Shown: one piece after another, positions 30,861-43,079 of the stretch
Position numbering within the stretch: position 1 is the stretch's first letter
How the letters are laid out: each line of letters opens with the position of its first letter
Assembly (NCBI GenBank): GCA_030847615.1
Contig: JAUMIR010000005.1
Coordinates: 239,668,645 to 239,732,644 of the forward strand
Length of the DNA stretch: 64,000 nt
Source of the DNA: Gambelia wislizenii
Lineage: Eukaryota; Chordata; Lepidosauria; Squamata; Crotaphytidae
Direction: 5' to 3'
Notes under the pieces: model-generated
What the model saw: the letters and a program-made list of their open reading frames with translations, nothing else
Told to the model about the DNA's origin: nothing
The model's database searches: none
Made by a program: the position numbers and the translations under genes

Positions 30861-31298
30861 ATATAAGAACAACAACCGCAGATGGGAAAAAAATTAATTG
30901 CACTCACAATTGGAAAAGCAATAAATCCTTCAAGATGGGATGTACAAAGTATTCAGCCAATAGAACTAATTAAAAGTTTTGGGGGAAATGAAAGTTTTCT
31001 ATCCTGCTCTGTATGTCTGCAAGGGAAAGCTAAGGTAGGGTCTCCTTCCAGAGGAAAGTGGTACAACTCCCACCATACACAGTAAGCATCAAGGCAGTTG
31101 TTGTCTCATACCTCCGTGTGGCACTCAAACATCTGGTGGCTAGAAGCAAAGTGCTTCTAAGCAACTTTAAGCCTCCAGAAGCAATGTATTACTCAGGATG
31201 TTACAGATATGAGTTATCCAGGATACATTCCTTGCCTTGACAAGGTATGTGCAGAAATGGAGCTGTCTTGGCCAAGGTATGTGCTATCCTGGCCCAGA

Positions 31299-31480
31299 TT
31301 ATTTATTTATTTATTTATTTGCCTCTTTCTCCCAGAGTGGGACCCAAGACAGTCCACTAAAAAATCAATTAAAATGTCAAATACAATTTAAAATACAATA
31401 TAATTTAAATGATTAAAACATCACAATTAAAAAATTATTTAAAACATATAAAACTTTTTTAAAAAAAATAAAATAAAAAC
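31299..31480 (-). mobile_element. L2-type LINE 3' end
   Basis: (TTTA)n then TGCCTCTTTCTCCCAGAGTG..AAGACAGTCCACTAAAAAATC and an A-rich stretch. Complement of the L2-like 3' end with its simple-repeat tail. Confidence 0.55.
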
Positions 31481-32039
31481 ACAGATATGTGTTGAAATAA
31501 AGTGTTGCAAAATGGTACCGTACTACAACTACAGATACCAACCAATGTGATATCATGGGAGGTCATTCCAGTGGCACTGTAGCTTTCCTATTGTGTATAC
31601 ATTTTGGGTTTTGCAGCATTCCAAAGAACTAGATCATAATGTCTTTTCAAGTGACTAATGAACAACAAACAGTTATATTTCATGCTAACAGTATCATGAA
31701 CGCTTGAGGTTTTGGAGTCATCTCAAATAGTTACTGAAACAGTTGGAATGCACCCAAACAAACAAACAAGTTGTTAGTTTGTAAGAACATTACAGGAAGT
31801 TGCCCTTTGTGTGTGTTTGATTATTTTTGGAAAGCCCTTCACGTTCTTCAACTTTCTCAGCTTTCCTAATCCCACTGCCACCTATATGAAGACATAAACT
31901 AGTTGTGTTATAGGGTGAATGAACTCACATTCCACTCCCACATGACCTCTCAGATACTTAGTTGGGTTCTTACAGTTCTAATAATGTCTCAAGAACCTCT
32001 CTAAAGAGCCATGGGTGGTCCTTTTTCAGCTTATGCCAG

Positions 32040-32128
32040 AGGTGACAGATGTGTCACCCTCCAGATGTCAATAAACTTGCAATCCCATAATCCTTTACCA
32101 TTGGCAATGCTAGCTAAAGTTGATAGAG
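32040..32128. mobile_element. Short foldback repeat fragment
   Basis: CACCCTCCAGATGTCAATAAAC..CAATCCCATAATCCTTTACCATTGGC matches the left arm of the repeat at 34982-35120. The right arm is lost. Confidence 0.45.
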
Positions 32129-33365
32129 GGTGGAGTTCATCAAGATCTGGAAAGCTGTACAGTCTCTAACCTTGACTTTGACTCTTGTTGGAACGGGAAG
32201 ATTTGCTGTCTACCATTCTCCCACTCTAGGGACCATAGCTGAGTTATATGAGCTGAGACCATAACAACTAGCACGGTACTTTCCTTTTTCCACTCACAGC
32301 ACAGCACAGAGGGCTGTTTCAATTGACTGAGGACGTTTTTCTTTTCTTTCTTTTTTAATCCTACTGCTTTGTCACTGGTGATGGCTTGTGACTGATATAG
32401 CTAAACTAAGTTTTGGTCATAGATCAACATTTATTTAGGTTACTCAAGATATCCTGGGGCACTCAGAGAGTGAAGGGTAGTTTGCTCAGCCCACTGCTCA
32501 TTCCTGGTTGGCTTGAGATGGTGTGGAATTCAAGGACTGGCCTATGGATCCTGGAAACTTTAGATCATGTGTCCACCACCTACTGCCTTCTGTATGTTTG
32601 GACAATCATAATTTCTGACCATTGACCATGCTGGCTGAGATTCCTGTAAGCCAAAACAGTTGGAGAGTCTGCAGGCTTATGAAGGCTATTTAGACTATCA
32701 AACTACTTTATGCAGCCAAGGAAGGGATGGTTTATTTGGTGAGGTGGGCAGCAAAAGGGCCTGATCTGTAAGTTATGGAATCGATGCCCTCAAGCCAGCA
32801 TGCTATTGCTCAACTTGAGGTTTTTGGATGCTTTCAGCACTCTCAGATGGTGACAGGTTGACCGCACTTGCTCCTTGGTTATTTAAGAGCTTGATGCAGA
32901 TCTTTATTTATTAAGGTCAACAAGAAGCTGTGAGCCCTTAGCCCCTAACTGTTGTCTCGTGTCTCATTTTGGAAAGGGAACAGAATTAGCAGGCAATACT
33001 TTTCCTGGCACAGAAAATGACATGACAAGCAAAACCACATCTTCACTGGTACCTTGTGGCAGTGTTTACTGTTCTAATCAGCCATTTTGAGTATAATTTG
33101 CAGTAGTGGTGCATATAGGCTTGGAACATGACCTAAGTGTGTCCAGCTGGGCAGACTTTCCCCACTGTCTCCTCCCCAATTCAGCTTCTCCAATTTCCTG
33201 AATGTCCCACACAGAAGACTGGTGGCCTTAGTGCATGAGATATGGGGGGAAAGGGTGCTGCCACCTTCTGCAAAAAGCAAAAGGCGCGGGATGAGTCCTT
33301 CCTGAATCTTCGTTTGCGAAGAAAAGCCAGAGAGACCTTCTGCAAGCAGAGCTCTCATTCTCTTT

Positions 33366-33565
33366 CATACTACACAATTAACTGTCATGACACCATCCTA
33401 GGGTATCCTTGAATTTGTAGGTTTCTGAGAGATTTAGAATTCTTTGCCAGCGAGCTCTAGTGCTACACTAAAGTACAAATCCCAGGAGTCCCTAGCATTT
33501 GCCCATGGCAGTTAAAATTTTATAAGTGATAAAGTACTATAATTGTATAGTGTGAAAGGCACCCT
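33366..33565. mobile_element. Family H foldback MITE, diverged copy
   Basis: ATGACACCATCCTAGGGTATCC..TTTGTAGGTTTCTGAG and TACAAATCCCAGGAGTCC..CATGGCAGTTAAA mirror each other. The right end GTATAGTGTGAAAGGCACCC fits the family terminus. Confidence 0.6.
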
Positions 33566-34069
33566 CCTATTCATGGAAGGAGATCCTGGATCCAACCCAA
33601 AACTTTGATTGTGATGCTGCCATGCTGTATAGCTGCCATACAAGTAAAAGTCTCCCTCCCACATTTATTTATGTTATATTAATTGTACTGAGGTATTTAA
33701 AACAGCAACATCTGACAAAATATGAAAAAAAAAAGGCCACTGAGACCCTAATTCATGGGGGAAGTGGTAAAAAACTATCAGATGCCTTAAAGATGCAAGA
33801 GACGGTTGGGTTATTGTTGTTTTGTTTTTACAAGTGGCCTATAAAACAAGAAGGGGAGTGTCTGGTACATGTAAATCCAGAGGGAGTTGCACAGTTGGTT
33901 CAACACCACAGTAAATTATTTCCTTTGTGGCCATTTTCGAAACCCCATATGCCATGGGCAGCCAGTGAATGGACTTTGAAGAAGACAGTTGCATACCGTT
34001 CCCTGGATGACAGGATCAGACTGAACTTCTGAGGAGGGTTATCACTTATTTTATTTATTTTTATTTAAA

Positions 34070-34398
34070 GATAACCCCCCCATATCTGTGGGATCTGTAT
34101 TTGCAGTTCACTTACCCATATCTAAAAAAAATGGTCTCTCTAGGCATCTTCTAGGCCCTCCAGTATGACTCTATGGTATGCTTCCATTGGAAATTAACCA
34201 TAGAATCACACTGGAGGACCTAGTAGATGCCTAGAGAGGTGTCCTCTTTGGCATCTTCTACGTTGTCCAGCATGACTCTATGATGTGCTTGGGCCAGAAG
34301 TCAATCATTTTAATAAGATTCACTATTATCTACAGTTTGCAGTATCCATGATAAGTCCGAGAATGTATCCACCATAGATATGGGGGTGTCTATCTGTA
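34070..34398. mobile_element. TIR element (Tigger-like), with internal hairpin
   Basis: AGATAACCCCCCCATATCTG at the left, complement of the right end ACAGATAGACACCCCCATAT. A separate hairpin of about 44 bp arms sits inside (34135-34178 with 34195-34238) around GGCATCTTCTAGG..CCTCCAGTATGACTCTATGG. Confidence 0.6.
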
Positions 34399-34469
34399 TT
34401 TATTCCACATCAAGGAAGAGAAGTGCTTCCTTAAGAAGATATCACGCCTCAGATGAAGAAATAATATTC

Positions 34470-35225
34470 TCTCATACTAAGGTTATGCCTCTGGAAGGCA
34501 GGAGGGGTCATTATAGCGGGTGACCCAAATCTTAGAAACTCAGATGGTTTTGCAGAAGTTGCGCTACTGGATACGAAAGAGCAAATGGTGTGCTAAATTG
34601 CCAGCTATCTCTATGACTGATTTACATCTGCCTTTCATGCAAGGAAAGGAATTCTGGGAAGGGAATCAAGTAGTGGTGAGGAGAGATGATGTTCTAGGCC
34701 TTTTCAAGATCTAAAAAATTAACAAACCACTGGATGGCATCCACTGAGGAATTCTTAGTGAACCCAGATGTGAAACTGTTGACAGTTTAAGAAAAACAGG
34801 TAATTTCTTCCTACAATTGGACACTTTCCAGCCCACAGATATGGAAGAAAAGGTTAACAATGTAATTTGTCAAAGAAGCATCCAGAGGGACTTCAATATT
34901 ACAGGCCAGTTAGCTTAACATCTGTTGAGGGTAAATTGGTGGAAAACATTATTAAAGATTAAAAATTACCCAGTATATCAAACAGGACTGTCCAACTCTG
35001 GCTCTGCTGGTATTTTTGGACTAAGACTCCTATTATCCTTTACCATTAGCTGTGTTGGCTACAGCTGATGGGAGCTGCAGTCCAACAGCATCTGGAGGCC
35101 ACAGGTTGCCCACCCCTGCTAAGGAAGGGCATGCCTCAGTGAAGAATTAACATGGCTTCCGCAATGATTGATTCTGTCACATTGTTCTTTTAGATTTCTC
35201 TGACCATGTGCAAAGTATTTATTAG
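34470..35225 (+). pseudogene. Old CR1/L3-type LINE reverse-transcriptase fragment, interrupted
   Basis: Around 34897-34962 the frame reads YYRPVSLTSVEGKLVENII, the conserved region in front of RT motif A in CR1-like LINEs. After an inserted foldback repeat (34982-35120), QHGF-like ATGGCTTCCGC and TTAGATTTCTCTGACCATG (LDFSDHV-like) follow. Several frameshifts and stops break the frame. An old, dead copy. The upstream boundary is a guess. Confidence 0.55.
34982..35120. mobile_element. Short foldback MITE inserted in LINE
   Basis: CTGGTATTTTTGGACTAAGACTCCTATTATCC pairs with GATGGGAGCTGCAGTCCAAC..CATCTGGAGGCC around TACCATTAGCTG. A copy at 36145-36262 shares AACATCTGGA and the same centre. Confidence 0.65.
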
Positions 35226-35228
35226 GCA

Positions 35229-35600
35229 CTGTGCTTATCCTCCAACATTTCAGAAATTTAAACTGGGACACATGTGGCCAAGAAACATCAGCATGTGGTC
35301 AAGATGGCAAAAGTTTTTATGAGGAAGAACACACATCCTAGGCAAAATTCGATTTTGCCTGAGTCTGTAGGGAAGGACAAGATCCCACCATCCCCTCTCT
35401 TCTCCCCCTTGCTGAGTTAATTGAGTTAACTTTTCTACTTTGAACTCAGTTTGCACCACTTGAAATATGCTGGAGACAAAGGGGGAAAGCGACAGGAAGA
35501 GAGAGAAATTGGGACATTTTAAAAATAACTGAAAAGAGAAGGCAGAGAATTAATCAGGACTGTCCCTGCCAAACTGGAATAGTTGGGGGGGGCATGTACT
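35229..35600. mobile_element. TIR element, family R1, uninterrupted copy
   Basis: Same order as the outer parts of 15313-16220: CCTCCAACATTTC, GGACACATGTGGCCAAG, GAGGAAGAACACACA, TTTGAACTCAGTTTGC, GGAAAGCGACAGG, GGGACATTTTAAAA and CTGTCCCTGCCAAACTGG. It lies 28 bp from the LINE C-terminal fragment. Whether they are one unit or neighbours is unclear. Confidence 0.6.
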
Positions 35601-35627
35601 GTGTCCTCTCTCTGGCTTTTCTTCAAT

Positions 35628-36014
35628 TCAGGAAGGATTCATCCCGCGCTTTCTACAAGCGCGCTGATGACTAAAAAGGCCAATCCGAGATAAACAAGTC
35701 CGGTTGCAGAAAGCACAGCAGAAGGTCTCCTTGGGTGATGTTTCCGGGTTGTGGTTCTTTCTGCATTGTCGTTTCTCTTCAAAACTTGTTCGGCGTGAGT
35801 TTTCAAATAAGGCTGCAGCATTGTGGATAGTGCGTCTCCATGCCTCCCGATGTGAGGCCAGGGCGGACCACTGTTGGTGATCAATTTGGCCGAGCCTGAG
35901 ATGTTGTTTCAGGGAGTCTTTGTATCGCTTTTTTGGAGCACCCCTCTTACGCTGACCCATGGCGAGTTCACCGTAGAGTAGTATCATAAAGCTTTTGGCA
36001 AAGTCCATCACCAA
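35628..36014 (-). pseudogene. LINE-type C-terminal region with CCHC zinc finger
   Basis: A 128-codon minus-strand frame: LLYGELAMGQRKRGAPKKR, a K/R-rich RYKDSLKQHLRLG block, a W-containing block (WSALASHREAWRRTIH), then a C-X2-C-X12-H-X3-C finger (CAFCNRTCLSRIGLFSH). This is the layout of the C-terminal domain after the reverse transcriptase in several endonuclease-reverse transcriptase LINEs (family knowledge). The RT itself is missing. The first Met is within the domain, not a true start. CpG-richer than its surroundings, so perhaps a younger insertion. The exact LINE clade is not assigned. Confidence 0.65.
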
Positions 36015-36144
36015 AACTCCTATGAAAAACTAGCAGACCATAATAGTTTTCATTATTTCCATGGAAAGGGGTGAGAAAGAAGAAAAGTCCCATTGGATGT
36101 TTGGCACAGATAGACTGTAAGAGAGTCCCAGACTCTCAAACAGG

Positions 36145-36262
36145 GTTAGGCAAAATATGGCCTTCCAGATGTTGCTGAGCTGCAGCTCTCCATATCCCTC
36201 ACCAAGCTATGATGGCTAGGACTGGTCGGAGTTGCAATCCAACAACATCTGGAAGGCTTCAC
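36145..36262. mobile_element. Short foldback MITE
   Basis: GGCCTTCCAGATGTTGCTGAG..CTCACCAAGCTATGATGGC and TCGGAGTTGCAATCCAAC..AACATCTGGAAGGC mirror each other. Confidence 0.65.
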
Positions 36263-36864
36263 TTTCCACACTCATGCTCTAAAAAGTACCCAAAATATAG
36301 TAAAATTGTCTGCAGAGAGGAAAACAAGTTTTTGGACTCAGGTCTAAACTAACACTGATCTTTTTATTTCAGCTACTTTGGCTGAGGTTTCCAACAACTA
36401 TGGATCTGTCCCAAGATGATGCTTCTGCTTTGTTTTACTGTTATCTTAGTCCCTGAAAACAGAAACATATGGCCCACATTAGCACTTTTGAAGGACCTGT
36501 TGTGTATAGAAGTTTCCCTGTAAAATTCCAAAGATGAGTAAGATGACATTTAATGCATTCGCTAGCCCATCCGTTCTGCTCTTGAACTGATGGAGATCAG
36601 TTGGTGGTGACAGCTGAAAGATCTATCCATGGTGTGCCAAAGTTTTGCAATATCTCATGGAGCCTGACAAGTGTCAGACACTTGAGAGCAACAGTACAAG
36701 ATAACAAGTAAAATACTGTCTTCTGTGAGTAGAACCAGAACTATCCTACATTTAAGAAGATCTGAAAGGCTTCAAATATGAACCTGAGCAGTCAACCATT
36801 TTGGAATATCTTTTTTATGTGCTTTGCATGAAAATAGTTTCCATGGCAGTGTCTAGATTATATG

Positions 36865-37390
36865 AAAGACTATATCTCCCTATCAAGCCTGCTAGTTTTA
36901 AGATCCTAGGGGAGACCTTTCTCTTGGCACACCACTATCACAGGCCTGTCACAGGATATGAAGAGGACCTTCTCAGTGGTAGCTCCCAGGCTGTAGAATT
37001 CCCTTCCACAGGAATTTAGTCTTGCCCTCTCTGTCCTCTCCTTTCACTAGAAGACAAAGTCCTTTTTTATTTAAATAAGCATTTAATGATTAATTGGCTG
37101 CAGGGAGATAGGGTTGCCTTAGGGTTGCCTTAGGTCAGAAATGACTCCAAGGCGCACATCAATAGCAAGGTCTTTTATAGGTTATATGTGCTGTGTTTAA
37201 CTTTATTGTGATGCTTTTCAATGGTTTTACACTTTCAAAAATTTAATCGCATTTTAATATGAGAAGTTGTTTAACTGTGTTTGAACTTGTTACCTGGTTT
37301 TTAGTTTTATCTTATCCTAACCTTTTTGTAAGCTGCCTTTGGTCCCATGCCAGGAGAAAGGAAGGATATTAATAAAATAAGAACAGAATA
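36865..37390 (+). mobile_element. L2-type LINE 3' fragment with SINE tail inside
   Basis: GAAGAGGACCTTCTCAGTGG..GCTCCCAGGCTGTAGAATTCC is a decayed version of the L2-like C-terminal block better seen at 43080. The element ends TTTGTAAGCTGCCTTTGG..GGAAGGATATTAATAAAATAA. A SINE tail (37108-37168: GGGTTGCCTTAGG, AGAAATGACTCCAAGGCGC) interrupts it. Confidence 0.6.
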
Positions 37391-37399
37391 GAACAGAAC

Positions 37400-39660
37400 A
37401 AATCTTTGAACCCCTATATCTCTAGGGAATGTGCCAAGGAATTCTGGATTTTCTTAATTCTCTTAAACATAAAGAAGGAGTAAGAGGGGAATCCATCAAC
37501 TCCACTCTTCATTTCTCAGCTCTGATGACCACTTCATTTGTCTAGGTATTGTTTTGACCAGTTTATTCCTCCGTCCAGCCTCTTACATTACAGAGATTTT
37601 GAATCATAACTCCCATAGGCACTAGCCAATAGGACCAATGGAGAGGTCTTAAGGAATTATTATCTGCTCACTTCTGAACTTCTTCCAGTTTTACAGTTTT
37701 CTAAAATGCAGTGGCCTATGTTTTCTTTCCCATTCAGATGAAATATTACTAATTCATCTTGCTAAAGAACAAGTCAAAGGGACTCTGGAGAGAGCAAATC
37801 CAGAAAGCAAAGCAAACAAGAAATTCACTTACCTGTACTAAAAAACAAAATAAAACAAAAAACAAGAACTGAGCATGGATGGACATTTGATGTTCTCCAC
37901 CTGACATGTGGACCATTTTACCAAATTTCTCTAGGGAAGACTGAAATTCTCCAACACTTTCTCAGCCTTACCATTCTACTAACACTAGTGTAACTTCTTT
38001 CTTTTATTTTCTTTTTCTCCTAAAGTGTTTGTTTGCATGCTTTATGTTGCAAGCACTACAAATGGAGGCAACAACAGAAGGCATAGCATTGACAGCCTGG
38101 TTGCCCTTCTGAACTCTCTATTTTGCATTTGCAATTCCCAAACTTAGCATCGCTTCATGAGTATAGGGGAGGGGGAATGGTGGCAACCTCAAACAATGGT
38201 GCAGAAAAGTTTGGAAGATAGCTTTTTTCCCCCTAGGGAGGGGGCTGAAGGAAAAAAATCTCAGAAACTTTGCCTGAAAAGTGTCTTCTGAGAAATTTCA
38301 AATCTGCTAAAACCAAATACCTATCCTGAGTTCTCATTTCATTTACCTCACTATCAAAAGAAATAATTCAAAGATGCTTGAGGTGAAGGGATGATACGGA
38401 CCAGTCTTTCCATATCTACTATAACAGATCTCTACAGCAACAATACACAGAAATATAGAGTGTTACTTATATAGGTCTAAACAACAAGGAAGATTAGGCT
38501 GTTTTGTCAGGTGAATCACTGTCTGAATGATTCAAACATGTCTGAGATAAAGTGACAAACTTTATCATCCCCAGTGACAAAATGTGTCTTGATATTGCAA
38601 TGAAAGAACTGTCTGCAACCTCAAGATTTTTGGTCCTTTAGAGAGTCAAAAGTCAAGCATGTAATTTTCACCAAAAAAGATGAAACAAAAAAACCCCACA
38701 ACCATTGCAAAACACTTGGCTAGCAGGAAGAGAAATAGAAATTTTGACGCACTGAACACACAACTCATGTGCTCTGTCACTGAGCTAGGACAATTCACCT
38801 TGCAAGTTCTATTTTAGCTTTTGCACTCTGTGGCCAAGATACTACATCACTTCAGCACAGCGTAAATACGTATCTGATGGCAGAGTTACATTATACAACC
38901 CCTACATGGAACACCAAGCAATGTGGTTTAATGGCCGACGTACATGGCTGAGAATCCATTGCACAATTGTAATGCACGGTGCACAAAGCTCATGCATAGA
39001 CACAATGCTTATTCACAGACTACTCTGTGTATTTTAATGTGCTACTGGATGCACACCAGTCCCTCATGTCCAACTCTGCTGGATGCAACCATTGTGCATT
39101 GTTCAAAAGGATCACTCTAAATGCATAGCACAACTTAAACCCATGTATGCCACTAACAGGATACTCGCTGTTATAGCCAGGGTTTTCAAAACTTCAAAAA
39201 TATGTAAATCACACTTCCCAACCCACTGTTCCCATTCAAACCTAGATGTAGTAGTCCTTCTTTACTCATGCTACTTGTGTCAAATATTATCTCTACCCCT
39301 CACTTCTACAACAGGGTCAGCCAAACGGTTCCCTTTTGACATATAGCTACTATGCTTCACCAAGAAATATGGTGCTCAGGGTCATCTTGAGCTTCAATTG
39401 CTCAGAAGTACACTGGAGCAGATCTTCACCATATCTCTTGCCTATCATGTCCTGCTCTTGCTACCAGTTCTTGCTATTTCATCAGCCTTTCCCAGATGTT
39501 TTTCTTGTTCAAAATTATTTGCAGTTCACTGTTTTTCAGCAACAGAAAGCACATTAAGGAAATGGACTGGGAATTAGAACTTTCCACCTGCTGCCACAGA
39601 AATGTGGGCCTTCCTCTGCAAATCAATGGCCAAGACTGTTACCTTGTGGCCACAATTAGC
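37400..39660. other. Stretch without recognisable gene
   Basis: Unique-looking non-coding sequence. Frames at 39083-39346 and 39336-39557 show no recognised domain. A short CCACCACCACCACC run is at 39666-39680. Confidence 0.35.
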
Positions 39661-39779
39661 CCTACCACCACCACCACCACCACTACATACAGTAGTTGGT
39701 GATGTGGTGTCTGAATTATAGCTGATCCAGAATTAAATCCAGAGACTGTGAACCTATGCTAGGCTGAGCAATATTCCAC

Positions 39780-40330
39780 CCCCTGACTTACTGAACAACT
39801 TCTGACACACACACCCCACTGCACCCCAGCAGGGCCATCCTCTGCTTTGTGTCAGGCAGGGTTACAAAGCATCTAGGCGTGCCCCCATAGTCAGACATAA
39901 CATGATTACAGCACCGGAACACCCTGATGGATCTTAGTGCTGATTTCACAATTTTACACCTGACTGCAGAGACATAGCCACTTTTGCAAACCTGTCCACA
40001 TCCCACAGTGTGCTATGCGGGAAGCTTCAGAGGATGTTCAGTAGGTTGTGTGTGTGTGGGAGGGCTATGGGCACTGCACTGCACTGCACAGGGAGGGAGG
40101 AAATACCATCCCTTGCAGCATCCCCAAAAAGGCATACACATGCATAAGGGAAACCTTTGTGTGAGTACATCCCTAGGAGGATGGCATCCCACCTGGGATT
40201 TTCAGGAGAAGCAGGAGCAAAATGGAGGGAACTGTGACAATTCTGAAGGGGAAAGAAATTTGCTTCCCAAATTTGGGGGCTGCTTATCAATATGGTTGAA
40301 GTTATTGTTTCTTTTAGACATATTGGCCTA
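39780..40330. other. Unclassified GC-moderate segment
   Basis: TACTGAACAACTTCTGA (39790) and the complement TACTGAACATCCTCTGA of 40030-40046 hint at an inverted pair of about 250 bp span. The element family is not recognised. The long frames on both strands are probably shadows of this structure. Confidence 0.3.
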
Positions 40331-40544
40331 AATATTATTGATTACTTTAAATTAGAGTAGACCTATTAAATAAATTGTTGAATGATGAGTCCCATCGATT
40401 AAATGAGTCTACAGTGGTTGGGACAAAGAAAAGGATGCAGGGTTTTGTATACATAAAACTACAACAGGTAAGCAGTCTCAAATCTAAGGGCAAATTTTTC
40501 CTCCTGAAAAAGAAAAAAAAAACAATTGCACCCTTTCTTCCTCC

Positions 40545-40619
40545 TGATCCCCATCAATATACAACAACAACAACAATAATAATAATATACATTGATATAT
40601 TGATCCCCATCAATATACA
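40545..40619. repeat. 19 bp direct repeat around an (AAC/AAT)n tract
   Basis: TGATCCCCATCAATATACA occurs at 40545-40563 and 40601-40619. Between them lie ACAACAACAACAACAATAATAAT and a short ATTGATATAT. Confidence 0.95.
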
Positions 40620-40879
40620 GTATATGAGTAGTTGTGTGCTCCAACACGGGAGGCGGAGAATTCACAAGAACTACAGATTTTCTTTAAAAAGAGAAATAAA
40701 GAAAGCTTAATTCATTTGCACAGCAAGAGAAACATTAGTGGAGTATTTAGCTGGACAGAGAGACAGATTTTCAGGTGTTGGGCTCTGAGAAGCAGAACCA
40801 GGCCTCTGAGAAGCAGAAGCAAACAAGGAACAGGGAGAGAAATTAATAAGGTAAAGAAAAATGATTTGTTCAGTAGTTG

Positions 40880-42660
40880 AAGTTACAAAAACAAAAGACA
40901 CCTACCAGCCAATAAGTCCTCCTAAACTGATGGGGACTGAATAAATATGCTGAGAATGTACTATAAATAGAAAGGTTTGTGGGGGAAATAGTTGTACCTC
41001 ATTGTTAGTTATGTCACATACATCCCTACACAAAAGGTGGTCCCACAACAACAGTCCTAGAAGAGCATTCCACATATAAATAGCAAGGAGTGACTTATCA
41101 GAGGGTGGTATCATATTTTCCTCACCACACATATTTTTCTCACCACATATTATAAAACATAATATGCCCCCCTCCAAGCAGAATGGCAAGGGAGAGTGAC
41201 AAACAAGAAAGAACTAGTATGCATTTATAACAAGATAAACTAAAGGGTCCCAGTCCTGTTGAAATCATGGTTCCATGCATGAAATTACCAGCTTCCTTCA
41301 CCAAAGTCTATTGCAAATCAGATGAACCTCCTTATATATGTTCACAACCGTCCTGTCCACAGATTGAAAGTTTAAGGAGAGGAGACCTATCCATTAGGGG
41401 CAGCTCTGAACATGCTAACAATCAGAGTTGATTACACATACATTCATACAGCACAGCTTTTAAGGCGGGGGGGAATACCACTCACCCACTTTCTACACTT
41501 CATAGTATATAGCACAATGTAGCAGGCACTACATTGTAGCACTTATTTATGGATGTCATAAACACCGCTGCCATGTCCTGTCCTTCTATATAAAAAAGGC
41601 TGTTTCAGAGACAGATATTCATCATTTGGGGTGGCTACAATTTCAAAAAACATCAGGTATATCGATTGATGCTGCAAGATTTGGACAGTGATCCAAAATT
41701 GCAGTTTTGATCTGCTTATTCAGATGAATTGTGAAGTCCTGTGTTGCTGTGTTGGTCCTCCTCCCTCAGCACTTCCAACCATCCATGCTGGATGAGGATG
41801 ATGAACATTGTTATCTAGCACTATCAAAGTGCAATAGGATGGGGAAGGTTGTACTAAGCCAACATGGAGAACTGTATGCTGTGTGGAGACCAATTTTCAC
41901 CTGTGGTTCACACTTGGTGGACCACAAATTCTGTCACATAAATTCCAGTTCTTCTTTAAATCAATGTTCAACTATTTTGGGAGGTGGAGGCTGGTTTTAG
42001 AGATGGTAGGAGGGCAGGGTAACTTTTGCATTTATGGATAGTTTTAATGAGTCTTGGGCCATTTGGGGATCTGGGGTCCATTTTGGAAGGTACCCCAAGG
42101 GCTACAAAATGGATCTGGGGACCACAAACCACCCATGGGCCACACCTTCCCCACTCCTGCAGTAAGTGGACAGGATATAGCGATGTAATTATGAAAAAGA
42201 GATATCAATATATACATACATAGAATGCTAACAGAACTGAGAGATTTTGCTTGCCTTTTGCTTGACTCTCAAAGTGGTTGTCATCCACCTCTCACATGCA
42301 AAAGACACTTATCTTGGAATAAACTAGATCCATTCCATTCAAACCTGTCTAAGCTTGCTTGACCATGCGATATATAAATATGCTTTAGAAGTTTACCCAA
42401 TGGGGTTCAGATGACTTACACCCAGGTAAGAATGGATCATAGCCTTTTAATCTAAATCTGGAAACAAAATATACCTTATATGAATTTGCTACTTTGAGTC
42501 TGTATCATCATGTACTTCATATTTTATTAGGGCTGCAAAGTTTAATTAATTGGTTCTATTAGTCCATTAAAATTAATTGACCAAAAGGTGCCCCTCACTA
42601 ATTGGACAGCAGAAGACTGTTTTATTCTCCCAGGCACTTTAGTGCTTAATTTTTGGGGTG
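40880..42660. other. Stretch without recognisable gene
   Basis: Non-coding sequence without recognised repeats or exon-like segments. Short frames only. Confidence 0.35.
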
Positions 42661-43079
42661 TTTTTTTGTTTTGTTTTGTTTTTTAAAAAAAGAACATTTA
42701 TATATATATTTTAGATCTTAGAACAGCTCATGTTTTCATTTTCATTGTCTTCTGAAGCTGTTTTATTTATTGTTTTATTTATTTATTTATTTGTGTATTA
42801 TGTTTTCACACCATGTTTGATAGTGTTCCTACATTTTATGGGCTGAAGCCAACCCATAGCACAACTGAACTCTCTTCTCTTCTCCTCCCTACAGCCCTCT
42901 GACACCCAAAAACCAATTTGGGGAGGGGGTCCCTGAAGCAGTGGGGCTGCAGGGATTTGGAGACTCATCCTCATTCTGCTTCCATTAGTGGAAGCATCTT
43001 ATTGGATCCTGGGCACTGGGTTTCAAATTTGGCTCCTGGGTGGTACAGAGATGTAATATTTTTTTAAAAAAAGATCCAT

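Noticed and set aside
33622..34032. 136-codon plus-strand frame
   Set aside because: No recognised domain, no flanking splice sites of note, A-rich start. Treated as chance.
39780..40330. A further full TIR element
   Set aside because: Only one short inverted match was found and no clear ends, so it is listed only as unclassified sequence.
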